Source: Methanococcus voltae (lineage in GTDB: Archaea; AGJL01; Methanococci; Methanococcales; Methanococcaceae). Taken from it: 64,000 nucleotides of DNA. Where the stretch lies: positions 1-64,000 of the forward strand of contig NZ_JAGGMO010000007.1 of assembly GCF_017875395.1 (NCBI RefSeq). Reading direction: 5' to 3'. Made by a program: the position numbers and the translations under genes. Under the pieces are notes generated by a model, which was not told where the DNA came from, ran no database searches, and worked only from the letters and a program-made list of their open reading frames with translations. This document shows, piece after piece, positions 29,240 to 38,843 of the stretch; the first letter of the stretch is position 1; each line of letters begins with the position of its first letter.

Positions 29240-30772
29240 TTACAAACCAGCTTGTTTTAATCCTAAAGCTTTTAATTCTACTTCATTAAGACCTATTCCT
29301 CTTAATCTATCCCTATTTCCTCTTAAACTTTCAATAGAGTTTATACCTGCAGCACCAAGTAATTCTTTAATTTCATGGGTCCAAGCACCAATTAAGTTTG
29401 AAACTCTATCTGCAGCTTCTTCAATCTCTAATCTTTCAACTAAGTCAGCTCTTTGAGTTGCAATACCCCAACAACATTTTCCACCGTAGCATCTACCACA
29501 AACTGTACAACCCATCGCAATCATTGCAGCTGTACCAATATATACTGCGTCAGCACCCAAGGCAATGGACTTAAATACATCAGCGGAGTTCCTAATACCT
29601 CCACTTGCGATAATACTTACTTTGTTTCTGTTTCCTTGTTCTCTTAGCCTATCATCTACTGCGGAAATAGCTACCTCTATAGGAATACCTACGTTATCAC
29701 GGAATACTTTAGGTGCAGCACCAGTACCACCTTTAAATCCATCAATTACAACTGCATCAGCATCTGAAGTGGCAATACCATTTGCAATAGCTGCTACATT
29801 ATGTACTGCAGATATTTTAACAAATACTGGCAATTTCCATCTTGTAGCTTCTTTTAAACTTCTTACAAGTTGTGCTAAGTCTTCAATTGAATAAATGTCA
29901 TGGTGAGGTGCAGGTGATATCGCATCTGAACCTTCTGGAATCATTCTCGTCATTGAAACTTCAGCCGAAACCTTTTCACCAGGCAAGTGTCCACCAATAC
30001 CTGGTTTTGCACCTTGACCTATTTTAATTTCAATTGCAGCTCCTTTTGAAAGATATTCGCTATTAACTCCGAATCTACCACTAGCAACCTGGGTGATTAT
30101 ATTGTCGGAATATTCGTATAAATCCCTATGGAGTCCACCTTCTCCAGTTCCCATAAATGTTCCACATCTTTTTACGGCTTTTGCCATAGCTTTGTGGGAA
30201 TTTAATGAAATAGCACCATATGACATGTGTCCTATCATTATGGGGGTATCTAATTTTAAATTAGGAGCTATTTTAGTTTTTAGTTTTGATTTTTTAACTT
30301 TTTTACCATCAATTTCTTCTTCAACATATTCAAATTCTAATTTTTCAGGTTTTGAACCAATATATGTTCTTAATTCCATAGGTTCCCTTAAGGGGTCTAT
30401 TGATGGATTTGTAACTTGACAAGCATCTAATACTATATTATCATAGTATATTGGGTAGTCTTTTGCGTTGCCCATGCCACTTAATAAAATACAACCTGAA
30501 TTAGCTTGGTTTAATACATCTTGTCTTGCTTCGGGGGTCCATACGGGATGTTTTCTACCTTGTGAGGGGTTTTCAATAATCGTAATCGCATCTCTAGGGC
30601 ACATTGATGCACATCTAAAGCATGAACCACATCTATTGTCGTAAGTTATGATTTTATCTTTTGATTTCCTGATAGCGTCCCAAGCACATTCTTTTGCACA
30701 TCTGCCACACAATATACATTTGTCATGGTCAATTGTAATTTTATATTTTGGTGGAACAGTTGATGGAATCAT
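29240..30772 (-). CDS. Glutamate synthase FMN-binding subunit (domain 2) with ferredoxin head
   Basis: A 510-residue central domain of archaeal glutamate synthase, which transfers ammonia to 2-oxoglutarate. The first 70 residues bind two 4Fe-4S clusters (CILCGRCAKEC and CGSCFRCASMC). The rest is an FMN TIM-barrel with GHMSYGAIS, GEGGLHRD, KIGQGAKPGIGGHLPG, DGFKGGTGAAP and a cysteine cluster, MGCTVCGRCYGGKC near residue 428, expected to bind a further iron-sulfur cluster. The start follows gggagtgaaaca. The enzyme is probably completed by the flanking subunits and the FrhB-like flavoprotein. Confidence 0.95.
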   Translation of the reverse strand: MIPSTVPPKYKITIDHDKCILCGRCAKECAWDAIRKSKDKIITYDNRCGSCFRCASMCPRDAITIIENPSQGRKHPVWTPEARQDVLNQANSGCILLSGMGNAKDYPIYYDNIVLDACQVTNPSIDPLREPMELRTYIGSKPEKLEFEYVEEEIDGKKVKKSKLKTKIAPNLKLDTPIMIGHMSYGAISLNSHKAMAKAVKRCGTFMGTGEGGLHRDLYEYSDNIITQVASGRFGVNSEYLSKGAAIEIKIGQGAKPGIGGHLPGEKVSAEVSMTRMIPEGSDAISPAPHHDIYSIEDLAQLVRSLKEATRWKLPVFVKISAVHNVAAIANGIATSDADAVVIDGFKGGTGAAPKVFRDNVGIPIEVAISAVDDRLREQGNRNKVSIIASGGIRNSADVFKSIALGADAVYIGTAAMIAMGCTVCGRCYGGKCCWGIATQRADLVERLEIEEAADRVSNLIGAWTHEIKELLGAAGINSIESLRGNRDRLRGIGLNEVELKALGLKQAGL

Positions 30773-30867
30773 TGTTTCACTCCCTTAAATTTTTTATTTT
30801 AATTTTTAATTTTTATTTTTACTTTAAAGTTTACTTTTATTTTTCGGTTTCTACACGTATTTTAAAA

Positions 30868-31953
30868 TTATTCTTCAAATCTTGCGATAGTCATCTTACC
30901 TGCATCTGGCATCCATACTCTATCTAATTCTGGACATATTAATCTAATTGCAGCTTCTTCACTAGATATAAATAATAAATCGTCCTTTTCTGCAGCTACG
31001 AGTGGTCTTAATTTAATTCTATCTGTAAATCCTAACATATCGTTTTTATCGTCTACTTCGCCGTTTGAGAAGACTAAACCTTGATTTGTACCTATCACAA
31101 TTGCAAATGGTCCGTTCATTGCAGCACCCGCATAGGTCATCCTAACAGCTTCGCATATTTTTCTTTTTTCATCATCCATATTATCTATATCTTTCCAAAA
31201 TCTTGGAGCTAATGCACCTATTACATATTCTATTGGTAATTTGTGTTTTCTAGATAATAAATCGAATAAATATGCTACAACTTCGGTATCGGTTAATAAA
31301 TTACACTCATATCCAAAGCTTTCTACATACCTTTTGTTTGTTCCGTAGCTTGTAATTTCTCCGTTGTGTACTACAGACCAGCCCAATAAATTAAATGGGT
31401 GAGCTCCTCCCCACCAACCTTTGGTATTTGTAGGATATCTAGCATGTGATAACCACATGTAGCCTTCATAGGTCTCTAATTTGAAGTATTTCGCTACTTC
31501 ATCTGGCCAAGCAGCAGCTTTAAATACTCCTAGGTTTTTACCACTAGAAAATATGAAAGCTCCATCAACCTTAGAGTTAACTTCAATTACCATTTCAACA
31601 ATCTTGTCTTCTTCGATTTCGGCATATTTTTCATCCATTTCATAGAAGAATCTCCAAGATATATGTTCTTTTTTGATAACTGAGTCATCTACAGGTATCT
31701 CTTCATCTTTTACAATAATCCCGTATCTTTGTAGTATTTCTTCAACTTTGGACTTTATTTGTGGGAAATCTACAGTATTGTCTATAAATACGTGAATTGC
31801 ATATTTGTCAGCATATTCTGGGTATATTCCGTATCCTACATAACCAGAACCTTCGCCATTACCTCTATCCCTTAAACTATCCAAAGCTTTGGCAATTTTA
31901 TCTCCTTTAATTAATCTACCTTTTTTACTCATAAAACCTATAATTCCACACAT
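30868..31953 (-). CDS. Glutamate synthase glutaminase subunit (domain 1)
   Basis: A 361-residue class II glutamine amidotransferase. Cys2 after the initiator Met (MCGIIGFM) is the N-terminal nucleophile; further motifs are the LSHARYPTN loop near residue 168, [17 protein letters not shown] near 180 and the acidic [13 protein letters not shown] near 218. It provides ammonia to the FMN subunit. It is the first gene of the leftward cluster, with ggaggatttt before the ATG and a TATA element just upstream. It should not be mistaken for a PurF-type enzyme, since no phosphoribosyl domain is present. Confidence 0.93.
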   Translation of the reverse strand: MCGIIGFMSKKGRLIKGDKIAKALDSLRDRGNGEGSGYVGYGIYPEYADKYAIHVFIDNTVDFPQIKSKVEEILQRYGIIVKDEEIPVDDSVIKKEHISWRFFYEMDEKYAEIEEDKIVEMVIEVNSKVDGAFIFSSGKNLGVFKAAAWPDEVAKYFKLETYEGYMWLSHARYPTNTKGWWGGAHPFNLLGWSVVHNGEITSYGTNKRYVESFGYECNLLTDTEVVAYLFDLLSRKHKLPIEYVIGALAPRFWKDIDNMDDEKRKICEAVRMTYAGAAMNGPFAIVIGTNQGLVFSNGEVDDKNDMLGFTDRIKLRPLVAAEKDDLLFISSEEAAIRLICPELDRVWMPDAGKMTIARFEE

Positions 31954-32298
31954 AAAAATCCTCCTTTTTTGGGTTATAGTAGTATGGATAATCTAATTTA
32001 TATACATTATCAAATATGGAAATCTATAAATCTATTGATTTATCTGATTTAAACATTTTGAAATGTTAAATTAAAGTTTAAAAAATTTATAAATTTAAAA
32101 TTTTGTGATTTTTGATATTCGTTATCTATGCTATTGTCATTATTATTAATTATATATGGTATTAAGTATAATGGATATTCAAATATATATAATAAATCCC
32201 TATTCTTTTAATGTTTTTGATTTAAGTTTTAAAAAATATATTAATATATTGAAAAAAATTAGTATATGTGATATAATTATAGGTATAAGTATATGTCT
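31954..32298 (-). promoter_or_regulatory. Promoter region of the glutamate synthase operon
   Basis: About 345 nt without a gene. On the minus strand a TATA-type element, gtatataaat near 32006-31996, lies about 43 nt before the first start codon and predicts a short 5' leader containing ggagga. I looked for GGAA-N6-TTCC, the NrpR nitrogen operator of methanococci, and did not find it. Confidence 0.5.
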
Positions 32299-33042
32299 TT
32301 ATAACATATTCATCCATTTATGAATTTGTGGTGTAAACATTACATCAACATACTTACCACAAAGCTCCATAATTTCAAATATCTTCTTTTGAGCAGGTGG
32401 TTTTATATCTAATCCTTCAATTGGAGTTATTGGCTGTATACATAGAGTTACATTACCTATTTTTGAAATATCTTTTGCAATTTTTTCTATTAGTTCATTT
32501 GACGTATCTTCGAATATTACAACTTTTGCATAGACTTCGGTACCGTTTTTATAAAGATTTGCAATCGTTTCAAGCTCTTTATCGTACAATTCTTCCCATT
32601 CTATAACTTTAGCTGTTTTATCAAAGTGTTCAGGTAATTTAATATCAATTGACGCATAATCATAGTAATCTGCATCTTTTACCGCTTCGGGAAACATACC
32701 ATTACTTTCTAAAAATGTTTTATATCCTTTTTCACGTAATTCTTTGGCATATGGTTCAATATATTTTGAATAAACTAAAGGTTCCCCTCCGGTAAATGAT
32801 ACTGCGAATAAATCTGGAGTTTTTATTTTTTCTATGTTTTCAACCAACTTTTCAGTTAAATCCGGGATTTCTTCAATAATTCCAGATCCTGAAATATATT
32901 CGACTTGTGGAATTCCCTTGCTAGTATTTGGTTCGTCGCAATATATACAATTTAAAGGGCATTTTTTAAATCTTACAAATATGAATCTTTTTCCGATGTA
33001 TTTTCCTTCGCCCATTATTGATGAAAAAACTTCTCTTATCAT
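32299..33042 (-). CDS. queE: 7-carboxy-7-deazaguanine synthase QueE
   Basis: A 247-residue radical SAM enzyme in the preQ0 route to archaeosine in tRNA. The cluster motif is CPLNCIYCD near residue 31 (CX3CX2C), preceded by MIREVFSSIMGEGKYIGKRFIF, the QueE-type substrate-binding start. The later SFTGGEPLVY near residue 88 is the radical SAM GGE motif. The ATG at 33042 is chosen because ggtgataata precedes it. It is not clustered with other queuosine-type genes in this window. Confidence 0.92.
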   Translation of the reverse strand: MIREVFSSIMGEGKYIGKRFIFVRFKKCPLNCIYCDEPNTSKGIPQVEYISGSGIIEEIPDLTEKLVENIEKIKTPDLFAVSFTGGEPLVYSKYIEPYAKELREKGYKTFLESNGMFPEAVKDADYYDYASIDIKLPEHFDKTAKVIEWEELYDKELETIANLYKNGTEVYAKVVIFEDTSNELIEKIAKDISKIGNVTLCIQPITPIEGLDIKPPAQKKIFEIMELCGKYVDVMFTPQIHKWMNML

Positions 33043-33287
33043 TATTATCACCTACGTCTAAATATAGTTTTATCGATTTTACACATATAATTTCCTGCTT
33101 AATAAGTATATTGATTATTTATTTAATTTTAAACCGTAATTTGCCGTTTTTTCATAATCTTTTAATTTTAAAAGGAGCGGCTTTTAAAAAATTTAGGTTA
33201 ATATATTTTACTACTTTAATTTCATACAACTATCTATATATACTATAAAGTCTATGAATTATTATTAAATCATCATGCAGTATGAAA

Positions 33288-33298
33288 TATATATAAAT
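33288..33298 (+). promoter_or_regulatory. TATA box for the TRAM gene
   Basis: The AT element atatatataaa lies about 90 nt before the TRAM start. It would place transcription near 33320 and leave a 5' leader of about 65 nt. Right at this point ctataa (33321-33326) and ttatag (33338-33343) could pair into a 6-bp hairpin. Support is positional only. Confidence 0.4.
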
Positions 33299-33385
33299 GC
33301 CAAATATAGGTAAATACAATCTATAATGATTCATGATTTATAGCATTACTTCAAATACCTAGTTGCATGGTGTAAAGGTGAAAAA

Positions 33386-33586
33386 ATGAACAGTGACAAT
33401 AAAATAATACCTGTTAAACAGGGAGAACAATACAACGTAACAATTGAAGACATGGGTAAAAGCGGAGACGGTATCGCAAGAATTGATGGATTCGTAATCT
33501 TTGTTCCTGAAGCACAAAAAGGAGAAGAAGTAGCTATCAAAGTTACCGCTATCAAAGAAAAATTCGCTTTTGCTGAAAAAATTTAA
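33386..33586 (+). CDS. TRAM-domain mini-protein
   Basis: A 66-residue protein that is nearly all TRAM domain (COG3269). It has VKQGEQYNVTIEDMGKSGDGIARIDGFVIFVP, with the conserved G-SGDGIA and the VFVP strand, then GEEVAIKV and KFAFAEKI. TRAM domains bind RNA, and single-domain TRAM proteins in methanogens have been proposed as RNA chaperones similar to cold-shock proteins. The ATG follows ggtgaaaaa. It is monocistronic. It may be abundant, as its codons look more regular than those of its neighbours (impression only). Confidence 0.92.
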   Translation: MNSDNKIIPVKQGEQYNVTIEDMGKSGDGIARIDGFVIFVPEAQKGEEVAIKVTAIKEKFAFAEKI

Positions 33587-33938
33587 TTTTTTCATCTATG
33601 AAGTGTGTTATAATTCAAATTACATATTAAATATGAATAAGATATTGCATTAATAACTGTACTATTCATAAATAATTGTGGTAATGTTGGGCATAACATT
33701 CTTCAATATTTAATTTTTAACCTATTTTGAACTTGCTTATCGAAGTAATGTTATTCATACTCTGTAATTAATTGTAAATAAATATATTGACAATATGTTA
33801 TATTGCATGAAGTTGTAAAAAAAATAATATAAAAGATTTATATTTAAAATAACTTTAAATAATACTTTAAAATTATATTATAATATTAAATAACTTATTA
33901 ATTTTAATTTTAGTAGATTATATATGCTATATCGTAAT
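33587..33938. other. Intergenic region, no gene seen
   Basis: About 350 nt of AT-rich sequence between the convergent TRAM gene and the cysteine-cluster gene. I see only T-rich stretches that could end transcription. No open frame with a ribosome site and no recognisable RNA was found. Confidence 0.5.
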
Positions 33939-34319
33939 TTATTCTTCGTTAATTGTTCTTAAGTCTTTTTTTGAGTTTCTAATTTTTTCATATATCTTTG
34001 GTTCTTGATAATGTTCAACGTGGGCTACATATGGACAATCTTTTGGTAGTGCTTTTACTAAAATAGCTTCCATCATCGATAAACAACCTTTTTCGTTGTG
34101 GAACCTTTCTTTGTATATATTACATCTTTTAGTCTCTAAGTTTAGATGTTTGCAATATACTACGTTCATTTTTTCGCCTTCATAATCTTCATAGGCGTGT
34201 ACAATACAACATCTCCCGCATTGCTTGCAAATTTCATCGGGAAAAATAGTTTCGCTTATATTTATTGAATGATTTTTATCGTAATTTATAGAACTTCTTT
34301 TTAAAATTTTTGAATTCAA
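33939..34319 (-). CDS. YkgJ-family cysteine-cluster protein
   Basis: A 126-residue protein with the family cluster CKQCGRCC near residue 31, followed by spaced Cys residues (VYCKHLN, RCNIYKERF, GCLSM and DCPY). The motif suggests a metal or iron-sulfur site, of unproved function. A TTG at 34319 is the likely start since ggtgaaaag immediately precedes it. The charged C-terminus (KIRNSKKDLRTINEE) is not conserved as far as I can tell. It is alone, between the TRAM gene and argG. Confidence 0.85.
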   Translation of the reverse strand: MNSKILKRSSINYDKNHSINISETIFPDEICKQCGRCCIVHAYEDYEGEKMNVVYCKHLNLETKRCNIYKERFHNEKGCLSMMEAILVKALPKDCPYVAHVEHYQEPKIYEKIRNSKKDLRTINEE

Positions 34320-34586
34320 CTTTTCACCTGAGTTAATAATACCTTAAATAGCATCATATTATAATAGTTTATTAGCCGGGGTAAAAAAGATAATTATGAA
34401 ACTAACGCGTGATATGAACTTTAAAATTAAAAATTTTAAAAAATTACGCATTACAACATCAAAAAAATATTATTAAATTAAATTTTTAAATTTAAAAAGT
34501 ATAATATGTATGATATTGTTTTAATAATTAATTTTCGCAATATTTTACAATTTTAGCTACTAATTAATTATTATTTAGCAATTATC

Positions 34587-35786
34587 TTATTTTTTAAGAC
34601 CTTCAAATATTGCAGCTTGAAGACCGTGGAATTTAACCATGCCTACAATTTCATTTTGGTCCATTTCTTTATTTTCAAATGAAACCATTTCTTCATTGTA
34701 AATAGCGTCAGGACTGTTTCTTCCTACAATTCTTAAAGAACCTTTGTATAATTTAACTTTTACAATACCGTTCATTCTTTCTTGTGTTTTATCAATGAAA
34801 GCGTCTAAATCTGCTTTTAAAGGTTCATGCCAGAGACCTCTGTATATTAAATCTGCATACATGAAATCTACTGATTCTTTAAATTTGATTTCTTCACGGG
34901 TTAATACAATTTGTTCAAGAGCTTTATGGGCATTTATGAGTAAGAAAGCACCGGGGCATTCATAGTTTTCTCTTGATTTTAAACCTAAAATTCTGTCTTC
35001 TATGATATCTACTCTACCAACTGCATTTCTTCCCGCAATTTCGTTTGCTTTTCTTATTAATTCAACAGGTTCCATTTCTTCATCGTTTATTTTAACAGGA
35101 ACGCCTTCTTTAAATTCGATTGTAACTACTTCTTCTTCATCTTTAGCTAATTTTGGAGTTGTGGTCCATGCGAAGCATTCTTCTGGAGTTTCATACATTG
35201 GGTCTTCGAGTACTCCACCTTCTATACTTCTACCCCATAAGTTTTCATCGATACTGAAAGGTTTTTCAAGGTCTACTGGTACGGGAATACCTTTTTCCAT
35301 TGCATATTCAATTTCTTCAGTTCTTGTTAAGTTTAAATCTCTTATTGGTGCTACAATTTCTATTGAAGGAGTTTTAGCTCTCATAACTGATTCAAATCTA
35401 AACTGGTCATTTCCTTTTCCAGTACATCCGTGTGAAATTGCTGATGCGTTTAATTTTTCTGCAAGTTCTGCAATTTTAACAGCTATAAGCGGTCTTGCTA
35501 AAGCTGTTGATAATGGGTAACCTTCGTACAAAGCGTTAGCCTTAATAGCTCTAAATATGTAATCTTTTGCAAATTCTTCTTTGGCATCAATAGTGTAATG
35601 CTCTAAAACACCGAATTTTTTAGCTTTTTCTTCTGGTTCAATTAAATCTTCAGCAGGTTGTCCTACATCAACAGCAACTGAAACCACGCTGTAATCATAT
35701 TTGTCTTCCAATAATTTTAAACAGCAACTTGTATCTAATCCACCAGAGTATGCTAATACTGCGATTTTCTTGTTTTCGTTTTCCAT
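34587..35786 (-). CDS. argG: Argininosuccinate synthase
   Basis: Condenses citrulline and aspartate with ATP in arginine biosynthesis. The 399-residue protein has the P-loop-like [15 protein letters not shown] near residue 9, [10 protein letters not shown] near 40, [15 protein letters not shown] near 115 and the [10 protein letters not shown] segment. The ATG at 35786 follows ggtgattat and removes 13 upstream codons. It is monocistronic, and argH lies at about 20 kb on the other strand. Confidence 0.97.
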   Translation of the reverse strand: MENENKKIAVLAYSGGLDTSCCLKLLEDKYDYSVVSVAVDVGQPAEDLIEPEEKAKKFGVLEHYTIDAKEEFAKDYIFRAIKANALYEGYPLSTALARPLIAVKIAELAEKLNASAISHGCTGKGNDQFRFESVMRAKTPSIEIVAPIRDLNLTRTEEIEYAMEKGIPVPVDLEKPFSIDENLWGRSIEGGVLEDPMYETPEECFAWTTTPKLAKDEEEVVTIEFKEGVPVKINDEEMEPVELIRKANEIAGRNAVGRVDIIEDRILGLKSRENYECPGAFLLINAHKALEQIVLTREEIKFKESVDFMYADLIYRGLWHEPLKADLDAFIDKTQERMNGIVKVKLYKGSLRIVGRNSPDAIYNEEMVSFENKEMDQNEIVGMVKFHGLQAAIFEGLKK

Positions 35787-35931
35787 ATAATCACCAATAT
35801 TTAATCTAGTTTTAAATAATTCCATATGATTTAATTATTATACTTAGTATAATTATTTTAAGTTATTTATTATTCCATTAGTTTATTATGTATTTATATC
35901 TTTCATTTTCATGTATTTTTTTATTATATTA

Positions 35932-36948
35932 TTAATTTTTACATTTTTGAAATTCATTATACATTATTTTTGCAACAGCATAGCTTGGCGTGGCCAAACT
36001 TACGTCTTTATCGTATAATTCCGTGATTGATTTGATATTATATTTTGACTCTAAAGTATCTGTTAATATTTTTTCCCCAAGTCCTGTGATAATAACATTT
36101 GATAACCCATATTTTGAAGAAACAGCGGATACATTATTGTCTATTAATTTTTTCCATACTTCATAGTATTCCTTTGCAATTTGTATGCCTTCTTCTTTAG
36201 ATATTTGATTTAAATCAGCACATAATACTTTTGATATTCTAATTAAACTATCATCTACACTTGTAGATTTACCATCTGCAGTTTCACAGGTGTAGTCGCT
36301 TTCCGATATTTTATTCATTATAATGGATACATCTCCTGTAATTGCAAAGTATTCTGAAGATACATTCGATAAAGTACCTCTAAAATTAATTTGATTAGCT
36401 AAAAAGGATAATGGAGTTCTTAAAGTTCCAACATACAATAATTCGTTGTTCATTAACCTTTCTAAATCATTATCATTAGCTAAAACCTTGCCATTTTTTA
36501 TAGGTATTATATCTGTAGTGGTGGATCCCATATCAACAAATACGCAATTTTCATCAATTTCTTTTATAAATTCGGCTGTAGCTCTCCAATTAGATGCTGA
36601 AACGCGCATATGATTATTTTTAGCTTCTTCAACACTTATAAAATTCCCTTCAGTATCAAATACTGCAATGTTTTCAACAGGTATTTTATCAGCATATGCC
36701 TCTAAAACTGCGTCAAGTATCGCAATAACCCCTTCTTCTTTTGTAGCATAGGAATCTGCTAGTTCAGCAGTCATAACCAATGCTACTTTAAAATCAGATT
36801 CTGGGCAATTATTTTTGAGAACTTCGGTTAATCTATGATTTTCTTTCCACATTGGTAAATATATATGTTTTATACTATGTTTACCATTTTCCTCAATTTC
36901 TGTTATTTTGGTATTTGCTCCGCCAATATCTACGCCAATAATTTTAAT
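35932..36948 (-). CDS. mfnF: MfnF-type hydantoinase/oxoprolinase family protein (methanofuran biosynthesis)
   Basis: Resembles MfnF, which couples the tyramine-glutamate and aminomethylfuran parts of methanofuran. The Hyd/HyuA-like core has VFVDMGSTTTDIIPI near residue 137. The N-terminal phosphate loop GVDIGGANTK (near residue 5) lies upstream of the first ATG (36852). The frame is open to a TAA at 36963-36961 and contains no ATG, GTG or TTG, yet gaggg sits 6 nt before an ATT at 36948. I therefore take ATT as the start, giving 338 residues. Starting at the ATG would delete the loop. Confidence 0.85.
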   Translation of the reverse strand: MKIIGVDIGGANTKITEIEENGKHSIKHIYLPMWKENHRLTEVLKNNCPESDFKVALVMTAELADSYATKEEGVIAILDAVLEAYADKIPVENIAVFDTEGNFISVEEAKNNHMRVSASNWRATAEFIKEIDENCVFVDMGSTTTDIIPIKNGKVLANDNDLERLMNNELLYVGTLRTPLSFLANQINFRGTLSNVSSEYFAITGDVSIIMNKISESDYTCETADGKSTSVDDSLIRISKVLCADLNQISKEEGIQIAKEYYEVWKKLIDNNVSAVSSKYGLSNVIITGLGEKILTDTLESKYNIKSITELYDKDVSLATPSYAVAKIMYNEFQKCKN

Positions 36949-37196
36949 AAAAATCCCTCTTTAAACTTCACTGAATTATGGTTATACTTACATTCTAATA
37001 TATTATTAATTATTTTAAATATTATGATAATTAGTAGACTAATATATTTATGAAATATATAAAACATTATATAATTTAAAAGATATATCAAATGTTTAAC
37101 TAAAATTTTATCCATATGTTATACATAAAAATAATAATTTGCAATATGGAATAATAGCTTATTAAATTCTTTAAATTCTGTTAAGATTGATATATT

Positions 37197-38312
37197 ATGA
37201 AATCAGTACCTCAAACCCAAAATTTAGATTCTAAAAATGATTCGAAGGATGAAAATTCCCTATTTGGTGAAATATCTAATTTGTATAGTGAATACTTTAA
37301 ATATGCGATAAAACGAAAGTGGTTAGAAATACCAACAGATTTACCTCATAGGGAGATAGGTTTTGGCATCACAAAAAAAGTAGATAATCGTAACATATGT
37401 TTCGAGAACAATATTGATTACTTAAAATGGGTGCTTAAAAACTCTCCATTTCATTTGTATAAGTCATTATCCTACATGGAACATCCTGAAAATATGGGGG
37501 GTGCTAATCAAAAGAAATTATTTAGGCGAGAAATAGCATTTGATATTGATACACATAAAACCGAGAAATGTAAGCACGACGAAAATTGGTTATGCGAACA
37601 TTGCCTAGAAGAAGCAAAAAATCAAACTCTTATTTTAATTGACGAATACTTAATTCCATTTTTCGGATTTTCTAAAAATGATTTAAAAATAGTTTTTTCA
37701 GGTAATCGGGGATATCACATATATATTGACCCTAAAGATGAGCAAATAAAAGAAGAAATTGAACATTGGGGTAAAAATGAGCGTAGATACTTTATCGAAT
37801 TTATATTGGGTAAAAATTTAAGTTTAAATCATATGGGAAGTGCTTGGAAGACAATTTTAACGAATCAGTTTAAAAAGAATAAATTTCCAATTAAATCATT
37901 TAAAAATACAAACAACTGGGATAAGGAACTTAATAAAGCCACTCGGGAAAAATCAAAACCTTTACTATTAGATATAATAAATAAAACTAAAAATAGATTG
38001 GAACTGGATGAAAAAGTAATGGACGATGACATTAGGCTTTTAAGAACCGTTGGTTCATTACACGGCTTCACTGGATTCATGGTTAAAGAAATAAAGTATG
38101 ATACCCTATCAAATGGTTTTTTCGAACCGTTATCTGACGCAGTATTTTCAGAATTTTCCAAAACTTATTATGATATACAAATAAATACTGCTATTGATGA
38201 AGTTACTATTAAAAATGAGCAATATACTAAAGAAAGTAAAGAAGTTCCGGCTAGTTTATTGTTATTTTTATATGGGCACGGAATAAATTTTGAAATTTTG
38301 GAAAAATACTAA
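37197..38312 (+). CDS. priS: DNA primase small (catalytic) subunit
   Basis: A 371-residue archaeal-eukaryotic primase catalytic subunit. It has the REIAFDIDTH motif near residue 116 with the two catalytic Asp residues, a zinc-binding HDENWLCEHC stretch after it, IVFSGNRGYHIYI near 167 and RTVGSLHGFTGFMV near 282. It lacks a visible Shine-Dalgarno site (gatatatt before the ATG), so translation may be leaderless. The first ~24 residues are a variable tail. It is alone on this strand; PriL is near 16 kb. Confidence 0.96.
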   Translation: MKSVPQTQNLDSKNDSKDENSLFGEISNLYSEYFKYAIKRKWLEIPTDLPHREIGFGITKKVDNRNICFENNIDYLKWVLKNSPFHLYKSLSYMEHPENMGGANQKKLFRREIAFDIDTHKTEKCKHDENWLCEHCLEEAKNQTLILIDEYLIPFFGFSKNDLKIVFSGNRGYHIYIDPKDEQIKEEIEHWGKNERRYFIEFILGKNLSLNHMGSAWKTILTNQFKKNKFPIKSFKNTNNWDKELNKATREKSKPLLLDIINKTKNRLELDEKVMDDDIRLLRTVGSLHGFTGFMVKEIKYDTLSNGFFEPLSDAVFSEFSKTYYDIQINTAIDEVTIKNEQYTKESKEVPASLLLFLYGHGINFEILEKY

Positions 38313-38448
38313 TCTAATTTTTTTAACTTTTAATTTTTAATAGGCTAATATTCTAATTTTTATATTCTCTTTTTAAAACTCAAACATTTTTAATATAATT
38401 TACATTTATATATTTAAATTTACAGATATATACTTCTAAAATAAAAAG

Positions 38449-38521
38449 TAGCCCGGCGCGGATTCGAACCGCGGTCTCAGGTTCCAAAGACCCGAATGAT
38501 TGGCCTCTACACTACCGGGCT
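38449..38521 (-). tRNA. tRNA-Gln (anticodon UUG)
   Basis: On the minus strand AGCCCGG pairs with CCGGGCT as the acceptor stem, with discriminator A. The anticodon stem CGGGT/ACCTG closes the loop CTTTGGA, giving anticodon TTG. The T arm GCGG-TTCGAAT-CCGC is intact. No CCA is encoded. It is divergent from the tRNA-Thr gene 136 nt away, with TATA-like sequence between them. Confidence 0.95.
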
Positions 38522-38576
38522 ATATTGCATAACGAAGTTTTGATATTTTTAACTAACTTCATAATAGGAATGGCAT

Positions 38577-38628
38577 TTATTATATATAAATGTTTCTATA
38601 GGCTAGTCATCGAAAACTATATATAGTT
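38577..38628. promoter_or_regulatory. Divergent tRNA promoters
   Basis: Between tRNA-Gln and tRNA-Thr two TATA elements are visible: tttatatata on the minus strand (near 38590-38581) and ctatatata on the plus strand (near 38616-38624). The plus-strand box is about 35-40 nt before tRNA-Thr. Their spacing fits archaeal promoters with a short leader. Confidence 0.5.
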
Positions 38629-38657
38629 AAAATGTCTTATTGAAGTAAGATGTTAAT

Positions 38658-38731
38658 GCCTCAGTGGCTCAGCCTGGTAGAGCGCCTGCTTGGTAAGCAG
38701 GAGGCCGCGGGTTCAAACCCCGCCTGAGGCT
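38658..38731 (+). tRNA. tRNA-Thr (anticodon GGU)
   Basis: Acceptor stem GCCTCAG/CTGAGGC with discriminator T, D arm GCTCAGCCTGGTAGAGC, anticodon stem CCTGC/GCAGG around loop TTGGTAA (anticodon GGT), and T arm GCGGG-TTCAAAC-CCCGC. No CCA is encoded. A T-run follows directly and probably terminates the transcript. Confidence 0.96.
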
Positions 38732-38843
38732 TTTTTTAATATACGACAAAAGAATTTATTAATTTAAATATATTGATGCTATTTTTAAATACGTTATTTT
38801 AAAGAAAATTAATACTTAAAATAGTAAAGTTAAAAAGATATGA

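Noticed and set aside
29453-30419. Several plus-strand frames inside the glutamate synthase FMN gene
   Set aside because: They are antisense to a strongly conserved enzyme and have Ser/Thr-rich composition typical of shadows.
30868-31953. Amidophosphoribosyltransferase (PurF)
   Set aside because: Only the glutaminase domain is present and the context is glutamate synthase.
31954-32298. NrpR-type nitrogen operator upstream of glutamate synthase
   Set aside because: I searched by eye for GGAA-N6-TTCC and did not see it.
36852-36948. Possible frameshift or truncated start of mfnF
   Set aside because: The upstream frame is open, carries the family's N-terminal loop and has a ribosome site before ATT, so a non-standard start explains it without a frameshift.
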